The position numbers were made by a program, and so were the translations under genes. Shown piece by piece: positions 30,540 to 40,351 of a DNA stretch of 64,000 nucleotides. Source of the stretch: Acholoe squamosa (lineage: Eukaryota > Annelida > Polychaeta > Phyllodocida > Polynoidae); the NCBI GenBank assembly GCA_949317995.1, contig OX439046.1, positions 76,074,786 through 76,138,785 on the forward strand, given 5' to 3'. How positions within the stretch are numbered: the stretch's first letter is position 1; each line of letters starts with the position of its first letter. The notes under the pieces were generated by a model. The model was not told the origin of the DNA, ran no database searches, and was given only the letters and a program-made list of their open reading frames with translations.

Positions 30540-32158
30540 TCAAAATTGAGCAGTTATGTAGGCATTTCTCCTCTCATCTTGGTGATCTTGGACTATACGG
30601 TCTGCTGGCATGGCCCTGACTCTGCGTCTTGGCTGGAATGCATCCCTGTCATCGTCTGGTTCAATCGGGATACCCGCTGACTCTGCAAGGTTATGTAAGC
30701 ACGCGCATGCTATGATGATCTTGCAGCAGCGGCGTGGTGTGTGATAGAGATACCCTCCATGATGGTCAAGGCACCTTCAATATATAAAACGTTTACTATA
30801 ATAAAAAAAAACATTTTCGTTTATGACGAAGACCTACATGGTACGGTATTATAGTGAGAAAGCAAATGAAACACTTTACAGTAAAAACTTTGATTTCTTT
30901 AGGTAAATTATTAGGTGTTATTTATAGATAGAACAGATTTTATATTGTTTACTCTTAAACATACCTCCACCTAGCCTTTAGGTTTCCAATAGTGCATTCA
31001 ACAAGAGACCTAGTTTTCTTGTGCCACTTGTTGTAAGCTTGATGTGCAGCATTTTGCTCCTCTCTTACCGGGGTAAAGAGGTTCCGACAACAACCGTATC
31101 TGCATTGGAAAATTCCATATATATTTTAACTAAGTACTTTGGATATAAAAGCTTATAATAATTTGGAAAAACAAATTTGGATGACTTTTAATTTATCCTC
31201 TTATTTACTGAATCTAAAGTATTTGTGCAATCAAATTACCCTGAATCTCCTAGTAGGAGGAAGGGGTCTAACATATCATTGTCAGACTGTATACGAAGTT
31301 CGGATGCATTCCATGCATATGCGTCCTGTACACTTCCTGCCCACTTAATATCTGCATATACTCTCATTTATAAATACATATGTGTATTCTATATAATATT
31401 ACCATGGTATTGAGGGAATGAAATCCCTTGCGGTTCACGTACGCCCCTGCATTCTCCTTTGGCCTACGAATAGCTATATGGGTCCCGTCGATCAGTCCAA
31501 GAACACGTGGTCGTCCAAATTTTGCAGAGAATAACCTGACAGTTTCCAGTTTTTCGTCTTCTGTCTCGGGCCAATGTACATATTTCTAGCTGTTTTCGAA
31601 GAAGTAGTTTGAGACATCCCTCACACATCTGCTCACCGTTGATCTTGAAACTCCTTGATAGTCCGCAACTAAAGAATAGTTGCTACCTGTGGCAAGGTAG
31701 CGTAGACCTAAACAGAACTACAAAAATATATATAAGTATATATTAAAAATTATAAAAACAAATTGTTTCATCTTAGGTCTTACAGAAGTATAAAAAAAGG
31801 TATTTTTCTTGACTGATAATATTATTTCGTACCCTTCTTTTACGTTTAATATTATGGGACATATATATATTTGCCATGTCCAGGTTTTTTTTAAGCAGTG
31901 AATATTAGACCCCATAGTACTTACACGGTCCTCTATGCTCAGTCCCCCACCTTGTGTATGACCTTGTATGTCCACTTCGTTGTAGTAGTCATCAATCAAC
32001 CATTCAGCTTGTCGTTTGGTTATTCTATAGCGTTGTATGAACTTCCTATGGCCAAATTCTTCCAGGGGATGTATTCTCCTCCGGTAATATCTAGCGTCAA
32101 GCTCATCCAAATCTGAGTCTGCCTCTGCATAAGGATCCCAAAATTGGCCAAAATCCAT
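30540..32158 (-). pseudogene. Harbinger-12k DDE transposase (nuclease), one in-frame TAG
   Basis: Five exons on the minus strand: 32158-31925, 31717-31403, about 31351-31240, 31099-30965 and 30774-30540. The N-terminus reads YRRRIHPLEEFGHRKFIQRY. Exon 2 has an HTH-like part (LATGSNYSLVADYQGVSRST) and GLIDGTHIAI with the first catalytic Asp. Exon 3 has KWAGSVQDAYAW with the second Asp (Q replaces the usual H) and LLLGDSG. Exon 4 has KTRSLVECTIGNLKARW with the Glu. Exon 5 has IIIACACLHNLAESAGIP, the usual Harbinger C-terminal block. A TAG at 31586-31588 interrupts exon 2, and the exon 2/3 junction does not keep frame with the visible splice sites. So the copy is probably inactive but recently so. 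Confidence 0.85.
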
Positions 32159-32724
32159 GTCTCCTAAGTTATTTCTACCTTCCTACATCCAGGTTGTTCT
32201 CATAAAGGACCTTCTTCCGGTTATAAAGTACCAGTATGTGGGCTTGGGAGCGCCATCTATATCATCGTTTTTTTTTTTTTTATTTGGGTTAATATATGGA
32301 CGAACTTAAACGAAAACTATATTTGCAAAGTCACTTCAAACCACATTATTACTTGTTTTTTCTAAGTTGTTAGTAGTATTTTGGTAATTTTACTCTTTTT
32401 ATCAAATTTCCTTTCGTCGAATAGTCTAAAACTACCAAAAAAAAACATTTTTGAGTTAAGAATGAGGTTGAACCTTGCTCCTTAACTGAGCTTTTGAAAC
32501 AAAGAAATACATTGAAACGAATATATTTTTCCTAGTCAGACGTTTAGAATTGTTGTTAGATTTATTAAACGAAAACCGGATATTGGTTTTAGAAACACCC
32601 AAAATTCTCTCAAAACTAACAATATTTATTCTTCGTTTCAACTTTCTAGTTTGGTCATGATTATTCTCCTCCAATTTCTTTTGCAACACTTTTTTTAATC
32701 GTTTCTTTTTTTCTTTTTCGTTTC
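32159..32724. other. Right subterminal region of Harbinger-12k
   Basis: No gene. It should hold the transposase promoter; TTTATAA on the minus strand near 32219-32226 is the only TATA-like candidate. Long T and A runs precede the terminal repeat. Confidence 0.35.
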
Positions 32725-32745
32725 CTGTTCTGCAAAAGTCCCCTG
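32725..32745 (-). repeat. Right terminal inverted repeat of Harbinger-12k
   Basis: Inverse partner of 20712-20732. It ends CCCCTG and is followed by TTGACC in the flank. Confidence 0.9.
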
Positions 32746-33389
32746 TTGACCTTATGCCCGGGCCCTAGTCTAATGTGTAGAATTAGACGAACAAAAGTTC
32801 CTGAACATCCGTCACTACATAGGCATAGTGACAGATGGACAGGCCTGTTTTAAGTCATCTGGGGGCTAATTCATAAGTTTGAATGGAAAATCTTTCACCG
32901 AAATTATCAGGATGACATGATCGTTTCATTGAAGAGATAATAGTTTCATGTGAAATGAAAATCTTTCCCTGTGATCATTTGAATGTGAAAGAATTACAAC
33001 ATACTTAATGTCAGTCCCTATTCTAAAGATTTCTTTTGATTGTTTCACAACTACACAGACTAAATCTGTAGCTGGTTACCGTACTTATGGAGCAATTATT
33101 AGGTCGGAGCTATAGTACTAGTATATCTATAAATATTGAAAATGATCTATAGAATAATATAATCAATCTGATGTTGTTACTGTTGTCTTGTGTATAGAAA
33201 GCTGGGTTGTTGGCAGGGGAAGGTGGTAGGTTGGCATGGATGATCATTGAGATTGTGTGTTACTAAGTATGTATCAGAGACTTTTGAGTGTTTCTCTATA
33301 GGATGTGAAAAACTATGTCCAGTGTCCACCTGAGGCGCAGCTATTAGAGCTCAGACGATCATAAGGGCTGATCAGTAATTATGTCACAC
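32746..33389. other. No gene seen to the right of Harbinger-12k
   Basis: Unremarkable AT-rich sequence with no long frame or defined repeat. Confidence 0.35.
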
Positions 33390-33636
33390 CAGTGGGGTGT
33401 TTCAGAAGCCCGACATGATAATGAACATTAGATATCTGTTTCTAAAACTGTTGGCCTCTAAACTTACAACTACAATAATTATCATCTCTCCCCAGTCATA
33501 TAGCTATACACACAGTAAGGTAATGGTAATGCTTTAGAAACGCATGCAGTTATAAGCCAACAATCACTATTAAAACTGCTATCATATCTCCTCATGACCA
33601 GTTGTAAACATCACCTGCTTCTGAAACACCCCACTG
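33390..33636. mobile_element. 247-bp MITE with 20-bp perfect inverted ends
   Basis: The left end CAGTGGGGTGTTTCAGAAGC is exactly inverted at 33617-33636. Ends starting CAGTG are common in hAT elements, but the 8-bp flanks (TGTCACAC and AGGGGGTG) do not match, so the superfamily is open. No coding capacity. Confidence 0.75.
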
Positions 33637-34390
33637 AGGGGGTGGGGATGTCCATGGCTCCTATACATTTCTGTAGTAAAGGCGTGGCAATGGGGAACGT
33701 CCACATACCTTACCCAGAAATGTAATTCAGATCAAATAGGAAAGTAGGAAAGAAACCTAGGCATACCTCAAAACTATGCAGTGTTTTGGTAGTGTGTTTA
33801 CTGGGAAGAGCCCTTGTCTAAATGACCAAGATTGGCTGTGCTATTCTAAGTAAAACGATCACTGCAGACTGAAATGATCAGCTGGGCCAGGACCATAATG
33901 AGCAAAAAACGGTCATGATAACTCTCTAAGGTGTGATCATTTCTAGGGTCAGCATAGTTCTTTCATATCCTGGATGTTGTGAATAGGACCAAAACAATTA
34001 TACTTTTCTATGACAACAACATGATCGTTTGGGATCAGAATTTATGCACCATTTTCGTTTTTACTAATGAATTGCCTTCCTGTCTGCCCAGACCACTGAG
34101 AGACTTTTCAGCACAGCATAGCATGGGGCAGTTTGGTACTTAGATGGCGTGTTTGGCACCACCACTGGGCCCTGCCTGGCAGGGAATTGAACTAGTTCCT
34201 ATGGGCCCGATTGGCCATCAGAAAATATTCTAGGGATATTGGCTAAGGCACTATAGTCATGTTGTATATCGTTGAAAAGATAAAAGTTTCATAAACGTCT
34301 TAAGGTGGCTGGCGGGGATAGAACAAAAGTAATTAAGTTTTCGCCATATTATCACCAGAATCCCAAAATGATATGAACTATTCATATATG
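33637..34390. other. No gene seen between the MITE and Gypsy-2
   Basis: No frame, tandem repeat or terminal repeat that I would defend. Confidence 0.35.
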
Positions 34391-34808
34391 TGTAGTGGTT
34401 CGTCTCGTTAAGTTAGATTAAATCATAACGAAGAGAGAGAAAAGTTTCCGGGTAGGCAACCGAGCTTTTATTTCAGAGCTTGCGTTACATACGATCACAG
34501 CCTCAGAGGACTACATGCTGCTAGTGCATTCGGTTACCCTTTCGGGTAACAACCTGGTTGAGCAGTGGGTAAACCACTACTGAGGAACCTAGGGCTAGGA
34601 CCAGCCTTATATAGGGGAAAAGCCCGCGAAACTCAGACCGGCCACGTGACGTGTGGCGGACGAGTGGTAGGCCCCCTGGTGTAGTGGATACGAACCCAGA
34701 GGCAGGTGCTGCCACCTGCCATCCGGATTCCCCCACCACACCCGAAGGACCTAGGTCTGAGTCTCACGGGTGCATGAACGTTAAAGTGTAAAATACCATA
34801 CCCCTACA
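34391..34808 (-). repeat. 3' LTR of Gypsy-2
   Basis: TGTAGTGG...CCCTACA. In element sense it has a TATATAA promoter box (34607-34613) and downstream an AATAAA signal (34467-34472), giving a U3-R-U5 layout. A 72-codon frame inside appears in both LTRs and looks accidental. Confidence 0.92.
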
Positions 34809-36119
34809 CTGCCCCCCTTAGACAATAACTTGGGGGTAATTAAACCGCAGTGTATTAATAACCTAGTAAGTGATTGTTTACAATACTAAAAAGGGGTATT
34901 AATTACACTTGCTCGATGTGAAATAGGCTATAGTATAAGACTATCCTATTTCTGAAAAATTATACAATAATAGCATCGAGTGTCGTTCATGTTATTTCCA
35001 TCACTAGCTTATAACAACCATAAATGATAAATATACAATTATCACAGATTTATAGTAACGTTTTGACAACAGTAGGGTCCTGAAAAGGACCGGTGGTTGT
35101 TAACAATGATCGTATTATGGTTATTGAACCCGGAAAAAAAAATTTTCGACTTTTTAAATTAACAGCTCTGTCTACTTTACAGAGTGAATTAAATATTAAT
35201 GATCAGATATGGACAATTAATCTGATACTATATGAACACAATTAGGTATTAACCTGAGTAATACAATACTAAGTTTAGAGAAATCCGTTGGACCTTCTCT
35301 TATTTTATAGAAAAATATTTATACTTTTGAGACGCAGCTCAGTTTATACCTTAGTGTTTTATATTTACAAGTTACAGAAGAATTATAGTCTCTTAATATA
35401 TTGAGACCAGGAATGACCTATATAGACAGTTATAGGTCTAGGATTACCTTAAATAACTTTTAGGATTCGCAGATCCAGTATATTTATAGGTACCCTTATA
35501 TAATAATATATCTTTATAAAAGATATTATATAGTTATAAATACAATTTTACATACAATATAATAATATCAACAAAGTTACTTGTTTTCATGATTGGAGGA
35601 TGTAACAGGAGTCGGATGCTGCTGATGGCTTGGTATGGGCGAGCTGAACCCTGATGCCTGAAGTGCTATAGTAAAACTTGTTGGTGGGTGTAGCTAAACC
35701 CTGATGCCTGTAGTGCTAGCTAACTGGAGGTTATAGTAGATCCAGTTGTAGACTGTTGATGGACTCTATGGGCGTAGCTAAACCCTGATGCCTGTAGTGC
35801 TAGCTCACAAATAGTAGTGGTGTAGTAGTAAATCCGGTTTGTAGTTCAAAAGTCCATATTAGTGTAAATTGTCCATGATTTTATAATAGGCACAGTCATT
35901 ACATTGTGGCACAGTACAATTATGGTGTTTACAGCATTCGTACTCCTCCTCCAGAGTGGCTTGTTTGTTTTCTCCTTCTGTTTTCAGTTTCCGGATTAGG
36001 GTACAGTTTGGTACCCGAATCAATACGGGTTGGATAAAAAAATGGTTTCTTATCCAACAATGCATGGGTAATAGAACCCCGGGACACACAATTATGTCCG
36101 ATCTTCATGCAACAGTTTT
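34809..36119. other. 3' non-coding region of Gypsy-2 with three short direct repeats
   Basis: About 1.3 kb between the third ORF and the 3' LTR. A 30-bp block (GTAGCTAAACCCTGATGCCT plus GTAGTGCTAG) occurs three times, near 35637, 35689 and 35770. The rest is AT-rich with no frame of note. The purine tract lies at its left end. Confidence 0.7.
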
Positions 36120-39100
36120 TTACTGTTCCATGTTCTCCTCGGGTGGCTGGTTTGGACCCGGTTGTTGAGCCAGTGGCTGAACAGGGGGGTTCATACCAGT
36201 TCCATCCGTAGGTGCCAATGCGGGGACAGCAGGTGTAAGTTTCACCTTTTGGCGTGCTTCGAACAGCTTCAAAGCATGCTCAGGTGTACCGTCCCAGTTA
36301 TCCATGATAACTCCGAAGACCTTGAAGAACTTTTGCTGGTTCTTCATGTTCGTTGCTCGTTCTAGGTCGAGCATCTGAGAAGCTGTTTCCTTCTCGGATA
36401 GGGCCTCCTGCCGCAGATTAGCAGCTTCCTGCTTATCTTTGGCAACATCCGCTTTGATCTGAGTCGAGATTCGGTTGATCTCTGACTTCTGGATCGCGTC
36501 AATACACTGGAGAGTGCTCGACACGGTCCGACGATACATGTCCAGGTGGAGGTTTTCCAGATGGTGCTGTAGCGTCTCAAATTGTTTGCTCTGGATATTG
36601 CAAGACAATTTGTCCTCCTTCTTGAAGAAGGTCTCCACTGTCTGGATCAGCTTAGGCCGATGAACCACAGCACCAGGTGGGGGTACCTGACCCTGAGGCT
36701 TCGGCTGTGCTCCAGACCCGCTCGCAGTGACAGCTACCTGCGTGTGCGAAGAAGCAACCGCAGTAGTAACCGCACTAGCAGTGGTCGAAGAAGGGCCTTG
36801 AGTTGGTAATCCCTGAACCAGGGGCAACCGTGACAATTCCCTTCTAAGGTCTTTGGCCGTCAACAATGGTGCGGGTGGACGTTGTCTCACCACAGCACTC
36901 ATTGTAGGTCGGGGAGCTTGACCTCCTACTGTCGGCAGTTCCTGCTTGACCCTCCCGTACTGATCAAAGATTTGCATCTCTGGTCCGGGTGGGCCCATAG
37001 CAGGGTACTGCTTCGGGTCTTTGACATTCAAAGGCGCGTGTTTCCGGGCGGACTGGCCACTCGGTCCACTGACACCAAAGAATGTCGGGTTCTGTGCACC
37101 TCGTGGAGTTGGTGCTCGCCCATAATGGGAAGGAGTTCCAGTAGGAGATGGAAGATGTGGCTTCTTCCTTCCCCCATTTGTCTGTCTCTCCAGCGCCTCC
37201 AGTGGTGACCTGGCTCGGCTTGGAGATTCAGACGCCTGTCTCTTCCTATCTGCTACAGAGGGTCCCTGGCGGTAATCCCTGCGGCTTCGGACCTGTTCTC
37301 CGGATGGAGTTACATAAGCCCCACCACGACGGCGGGCCTTGTTGCTTCTCCATTCGTTTAACAGATCGTACTCCTCCTGAGCGTACTCTAGTTTGCCGGA
37401 CCCGGGAGTCTGGGCAAACCGAGCCTTTAGTTTCTGGTTAGTACCAGGAACCGTAGGCGCAAACTGCTTCGTACTCGGTGTGAGGGAAGCCAACTTCTCT
37501 GCATTGAGGCCCCTAAGGTTGCCATAGAGTTCGGAGTGAATTTTCATCACCCGATCTATGGCTGCCTCCAGGCCCTCTCCATGCGAAGTCACATAGTGCC
37601 GGACCATGTCTCCGCGTCGGGGGGTGACACATCCTGTGCATTTAGCACATTTCTTGCCAACCTCTCGGTCGCAGACATATTCCGGCCTCTGGTGCATATG
37701 AACCTCCACGAGATGACGAAGGAACGCGTCTTTCTCGATGAAGAATTCAACCTCACCCTCACTTTGAGTACAACGTTGGAAGGGACAATCCTTACGACCC
37801 TCCCCGTAGTACTCATCTAGAGCAAACTTGAGCTTGCCCTTCTGGTCATAATTGTACAGACCATTGGGCGAATTCTTAACGAATTCCCAATAGATCCAGT
37901 ACATATTGGCCGGCTTTCTATCAGAGAGCTTCTTGCGAAGCCACTCCTCCATATCTTCCTGCCTCTCACAGGTGATCCGAGGGGGCAGTCTCCATACGGA
38001 TTTACTCCCCTTCAGGTGTCCCCTGTGTAGAGGAATGAAGTCGGCAAAGTTGCTATTGGCGTTAGCCCAGATAGCAGCCTCTTGCTCGTCAGTCGGAGTG
38101 ACATCCACAACTGGGTCAACCGGCTCCTCTCCCTCCGGGTCGGATGGTACATCCACAGGTTGCACAACGGGTTGTTGACCCGCGAGGACCTGGGCTGCAG
38201 CATCTTGAGCGTCTCCACTCAAATCGGCCATTACGTCGTGTAGCTTGACGATTGGCACACCGAGCTCAACTTTTACGGTTGGGACAGCCGGTTCAGCTTC
38301 TGTATTATCAGCTTGAACGTCTACCTCGATAGGTTCAGGTTTGCATTGGTCAACCTTCTTCTTATTCCTCCTGCGGGATCTGCCGTTAGTAGAAGTGCCA
38401 GGCTCGGATGCGTCCGTCTCGTTGCCGGAGACATCCGAAGCCTTAGCGCCCTTCTTATTGGCCGAGCGTGGAGACACCCGACGGGTTCGGGTACTGTCGT
38501 CCACACTCGTGCTGGTAGAGGGTTCGGTTCCTGACCGCTTCCCTTTACCCTTACCTTTGGTGGGGGTTGTTTTACCCTTTCCACCAGCTGCTTTCTCCTT
38601 TACTTGCTCAGTCTTCGTAGGGGTAGACTGAGCAGTTTTAAGGGAAACATCTGCATCAGGTAGGGCCTTCTCAGGTACTACTGCTGCGCCTCCCAAGGTG
38701 GGAGCTTCAGCAGGAGACATGAGACGGTCCATCCGATCGGCCATCTTGGCTGTTACTTGCACGGGTGCGGGTCCGGGTACTAACTCCGGATGCGCCAGTG
38801 CATACTGTCTCTCCAATAGACGTACTACGAGGTCTTGTATTACCCCGAGTCTGTCTAGTGGAGACACACCAATACGGGCCTCTTCTGCCTCAATGGTTTG
38901 AGACGTAATAGGGACCCCTGGACAGTAATCCACAACAGCGTTACCTGCTGCTTCATACTCATCCGCTGTGCTTAACAGTAGGATCTGGTCTCTGTCTATG
39001 TATCTAGAGACCTCATCTGCCTTGACACCGGTGTAACCCGTTTTGTCAGACACATAGGAAGGCCTATAAGAGGTATTCCTTCGGAAAGCCATTTCTGCGT

Positions 39101-39833
39101 CCCAGACGGCTTTACGAAACCATAAGTGGACTACCAATCCTTTGGCCATCTGATGGTAATCCATCAACCAGGACTCCGGAAAGGTATTAGCCCACTGCGG
39201 ATGAGCACATTCCCAGATTGCGTTGACAACACGCTCGTCAACCTCTCTGGGCGTCCCATAACAGGTGGGTATCAGCATTTCCTCGGAAATTGCTAACATC
39301 CGTCCGTCATATGGACCGGCTACATCATGCCATTCGGGACTGTCTGGGAAGGGCAGCTCTAGGTGCATTGGCCTGTCAACCGGAGAAGCAGGTCCCAAAG
39401 CACCGAATGAGGTACTCCCACCAAGACGGGGCGGCAGTTGAGGGGGAGGTGGCATCAGAGCCCTGTCAAGAGACTGGGCTCCTGCCGGTTCTCCACTCAA
39501 ACCTTCGGATGGAGGGGCTACATAAGGCTCACCTACATCAATTTGTTGTTGAACGCCTCGGCGTTCAGGACTAACTTGTCTGGAGTTGTCGGATGCGTCG
39601 TAGAACGATTCTACGTCGCTATCGTCTACTCCAGAGAAGTACTGATCAACATTCATTTGTTGATCCATTTGATCACAATCAGCATCGTATTGCTGATCGT
39701 CGTATGTATAAGTGGGACTCTTGGGAGAACCACTTCCATACTCTGGCGGGGTGCTGGCACCGGCACCGCCGCCAAGACGGACGGCCTCTTCTGCCATCGA
39801 CAGAAGTGGCTGTTCGGGGATAAAATATCCCAA
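36120..39833 (-). CDS. Gypsy-2 third ORF: 1237-codon protein with zinc-finger-like clusters, family unknown
   Basis: Lies where env would be but has no signal peptide or membrane segment. Residues 1-160 are acidic, Pro/Gly-rich and probably disordered. Residues 165-360 look globular (NAIWECAHPQWANTFPESWL, QMAKGLVVHLWFRKAVWDAE). A long Lys/Ser-rich linker with RSRRRNKKK near 483 could be a nuclear signal. A second globular part (WRLPPRITCERQEDMEEWL, MYWIYWEFVKNSPNGLYNY) leads into two Cys/His clusters from about 682: CPFQRC...HLVEVH and CAKCTGC...HYVTSH, zinc-finger-like. The last 150 residues are helical (QFETLQHHLENLHLDMYRRT). The layout suggests a nuclear or nucleic-acid-binding accessory protein, but I recognise no family. 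Its long open frame in a young element argues that it is used. Confidence 0.8.
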   Translation of the reverse strand: MGYFIPEQPLLSMAEEAVRLGGGAGASTPPEYGSGSPKSPTYTYDDQQYDADCDQMDQQMNVDQYFSGVDDSDVESFYDASDNSRQVSPERRGVQQQIDVGEPYVAPPSEGLSGEPAGAQSLDRALMPPPPQLPPRLGGSTSFGALGPASPVDRPMHLELPFPDSPEWHDVAGPYDGRMLAISEEMLIPTCYGTPREVDERVVNAIWECAHPQWANTFPESWLMDYHQMAKGLVVHLWFRKAVWDAEMAFRRNTSYRPSYVSDKTGYTGVKADEVSRYIDRDQILLLSTADEYEAAGNAVVDYCPGVPITSQTIEAEEARIGVSPLDRLGVIQDLVVRLLERQYALAHPELVPGPAPVQVTAKMADRMDRLMSPAEAPTLGGAAVVPEKALPDADVSLKTAQSTPTKTEQVKEKAAGGKGKTTPTKGKGKGKRSGTEPSTSTSVDDSTRTRRVSPRSANKKGAKASDVSGNETDASEPGTSTNGRSRRRNKKKVDQCKPEPIEVDVQADNTEAEPAVPTVKVELGVPIVKLHDVMADLSGDAQDAAAQVLAGQQPVVQPVDVPSDPEGEEPVDPVVDVTPTDEQEAAIWANANSNFADFIPLHRGHLKGSKSVWRLPPRITCERQEDMEEWLRKKLSDRKPANMYWIYWEFVKNSPNGLYNYDQKGKLKFALDEYYGEGRKDCPFQRCTQSEGEVEFFIEKDAFLRHLVEVHMHQRPEYVCDREVGKKCAKCTGCVTPRRGDMVRHYVTSHGEGLEAAIDRVMKIHSELYGNLRGLNAEKLASLTPSTKQFAPTVPGTNQKLKARFAQTPGSGKLEYAQEEYDLLNEWRSNKARRRGGAYVTPSGEQVRSRRDYRQGPSVADRKRQASESPSRARSPLEALERQTNGGRKKPHLPSPTGTPSHYGRAPTPRGAQNPTFFGVSGPSGQSARKHAPLNVKDPKQYPAMGPPGPEMQIFDQYGRVKQELPTVGGQAPRPTMSAVVRQRPPAPLLTAKDLRRELSRLPLVQGLPTQGPSSTTASAVTTAVASSHTQVAVTASGSGAQPKPQGQVPPPGAVVHRPKLIQTVETFFKKEDKLSCNIQSKQFETLQHHLENLHLDMYRRTVSSTLQCIDAIQKSEINRISTQIKADVAKDKQEAANLRQEALSEKETASQMLDLERATNMKNQQKFFKVFGVIMDNWDGTPEHALKLFEARQKVKLTPAVPALAPTDGTGMNPPVQPLAQQPGPNQPPEENMEQ

Positions 39834-40351
39834 TCCACCGGATAAGCAGTGAGTACTGCTTACCCAGTGAAAGGCGGGTGCCTTTTAACGAGGGCACACC
39901 TCGGAATATGGCTGTCACGGGCTATCAGACTCCAACAAGAGCAAGACCACCCTCGGCCACGTCTTCTTCCTTCGCAGGAATAAGACAATATGGCGGGATA
40001 CTCGAACTTGAATCGCTGCGCATGATCAAACCGGCGCCTCACGTGACCATTCGAAAATGGGTCAACAACTTTCCCGCGTGCCCTTAATTAGGTCACGCGC
40101 CCTTACATAAAAACAATACAATACCCGATCGGTCGTCCGTCCGTACTCAGGGTTCGACTATGACAATTCGCTAGGTATTCTGGAGTTTATGGATAGCATA
40201 AGCATATCCACCGGATTATCCGTCCAAAACCATGGGTTCATTGTCATAGGACCTTTTCCAGAGACTCTTGACCGGCTCAAATATACATTGAACTAGGTTA
40301 CAACATATAACAGTACACAGTACAGGACAACACACTCGTTGTGTTAACAGG
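39834..40351. other. Gap between Gypsy-2 pol and third ORF
   Basis: About 520 bp with no frame. It presumably holds the signal that lets the third ORF be translated (a splice acceptor or internal promoter); I could not identify one. Confidence 0.4.

Larger units (their letters stand above)
20712..32745. mobile_element. Harbinger-12k: 12-kb PIF/Harbinger transposon with extra genes
   Basis: Both ends carry a 21-bp inverted repeat, perfect by eye (starts CAGGGGACTTTTGCAGAACA; 20712-20732 and 32725-32745). Between them lie a Harbinger DDE transposase (minus, 30540-32158), a Myb/SANT-like gene (plus, 27360-28722) and two other spliced plus-strand genes (21264-23854; about 24117-25680). Autonomous Harbingers normally encode the nuclease and the Myb-like protein; the two extra genes and the 12-kb size are unusual. 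A TRIM element (29086-30116) is nested inside. No 3-bp target duplication is evident outside the ends (ACT on the left, TTG on the right). Confidence 0.85.

Noticed and set aside
32866-34080. A 1.2-kb element bounded by GGCTAATTCATAAGT and an inverse-like ACTAATGAATTGCC
   Set aside because: The match is short and needs a gap, and no target duplication is visible.
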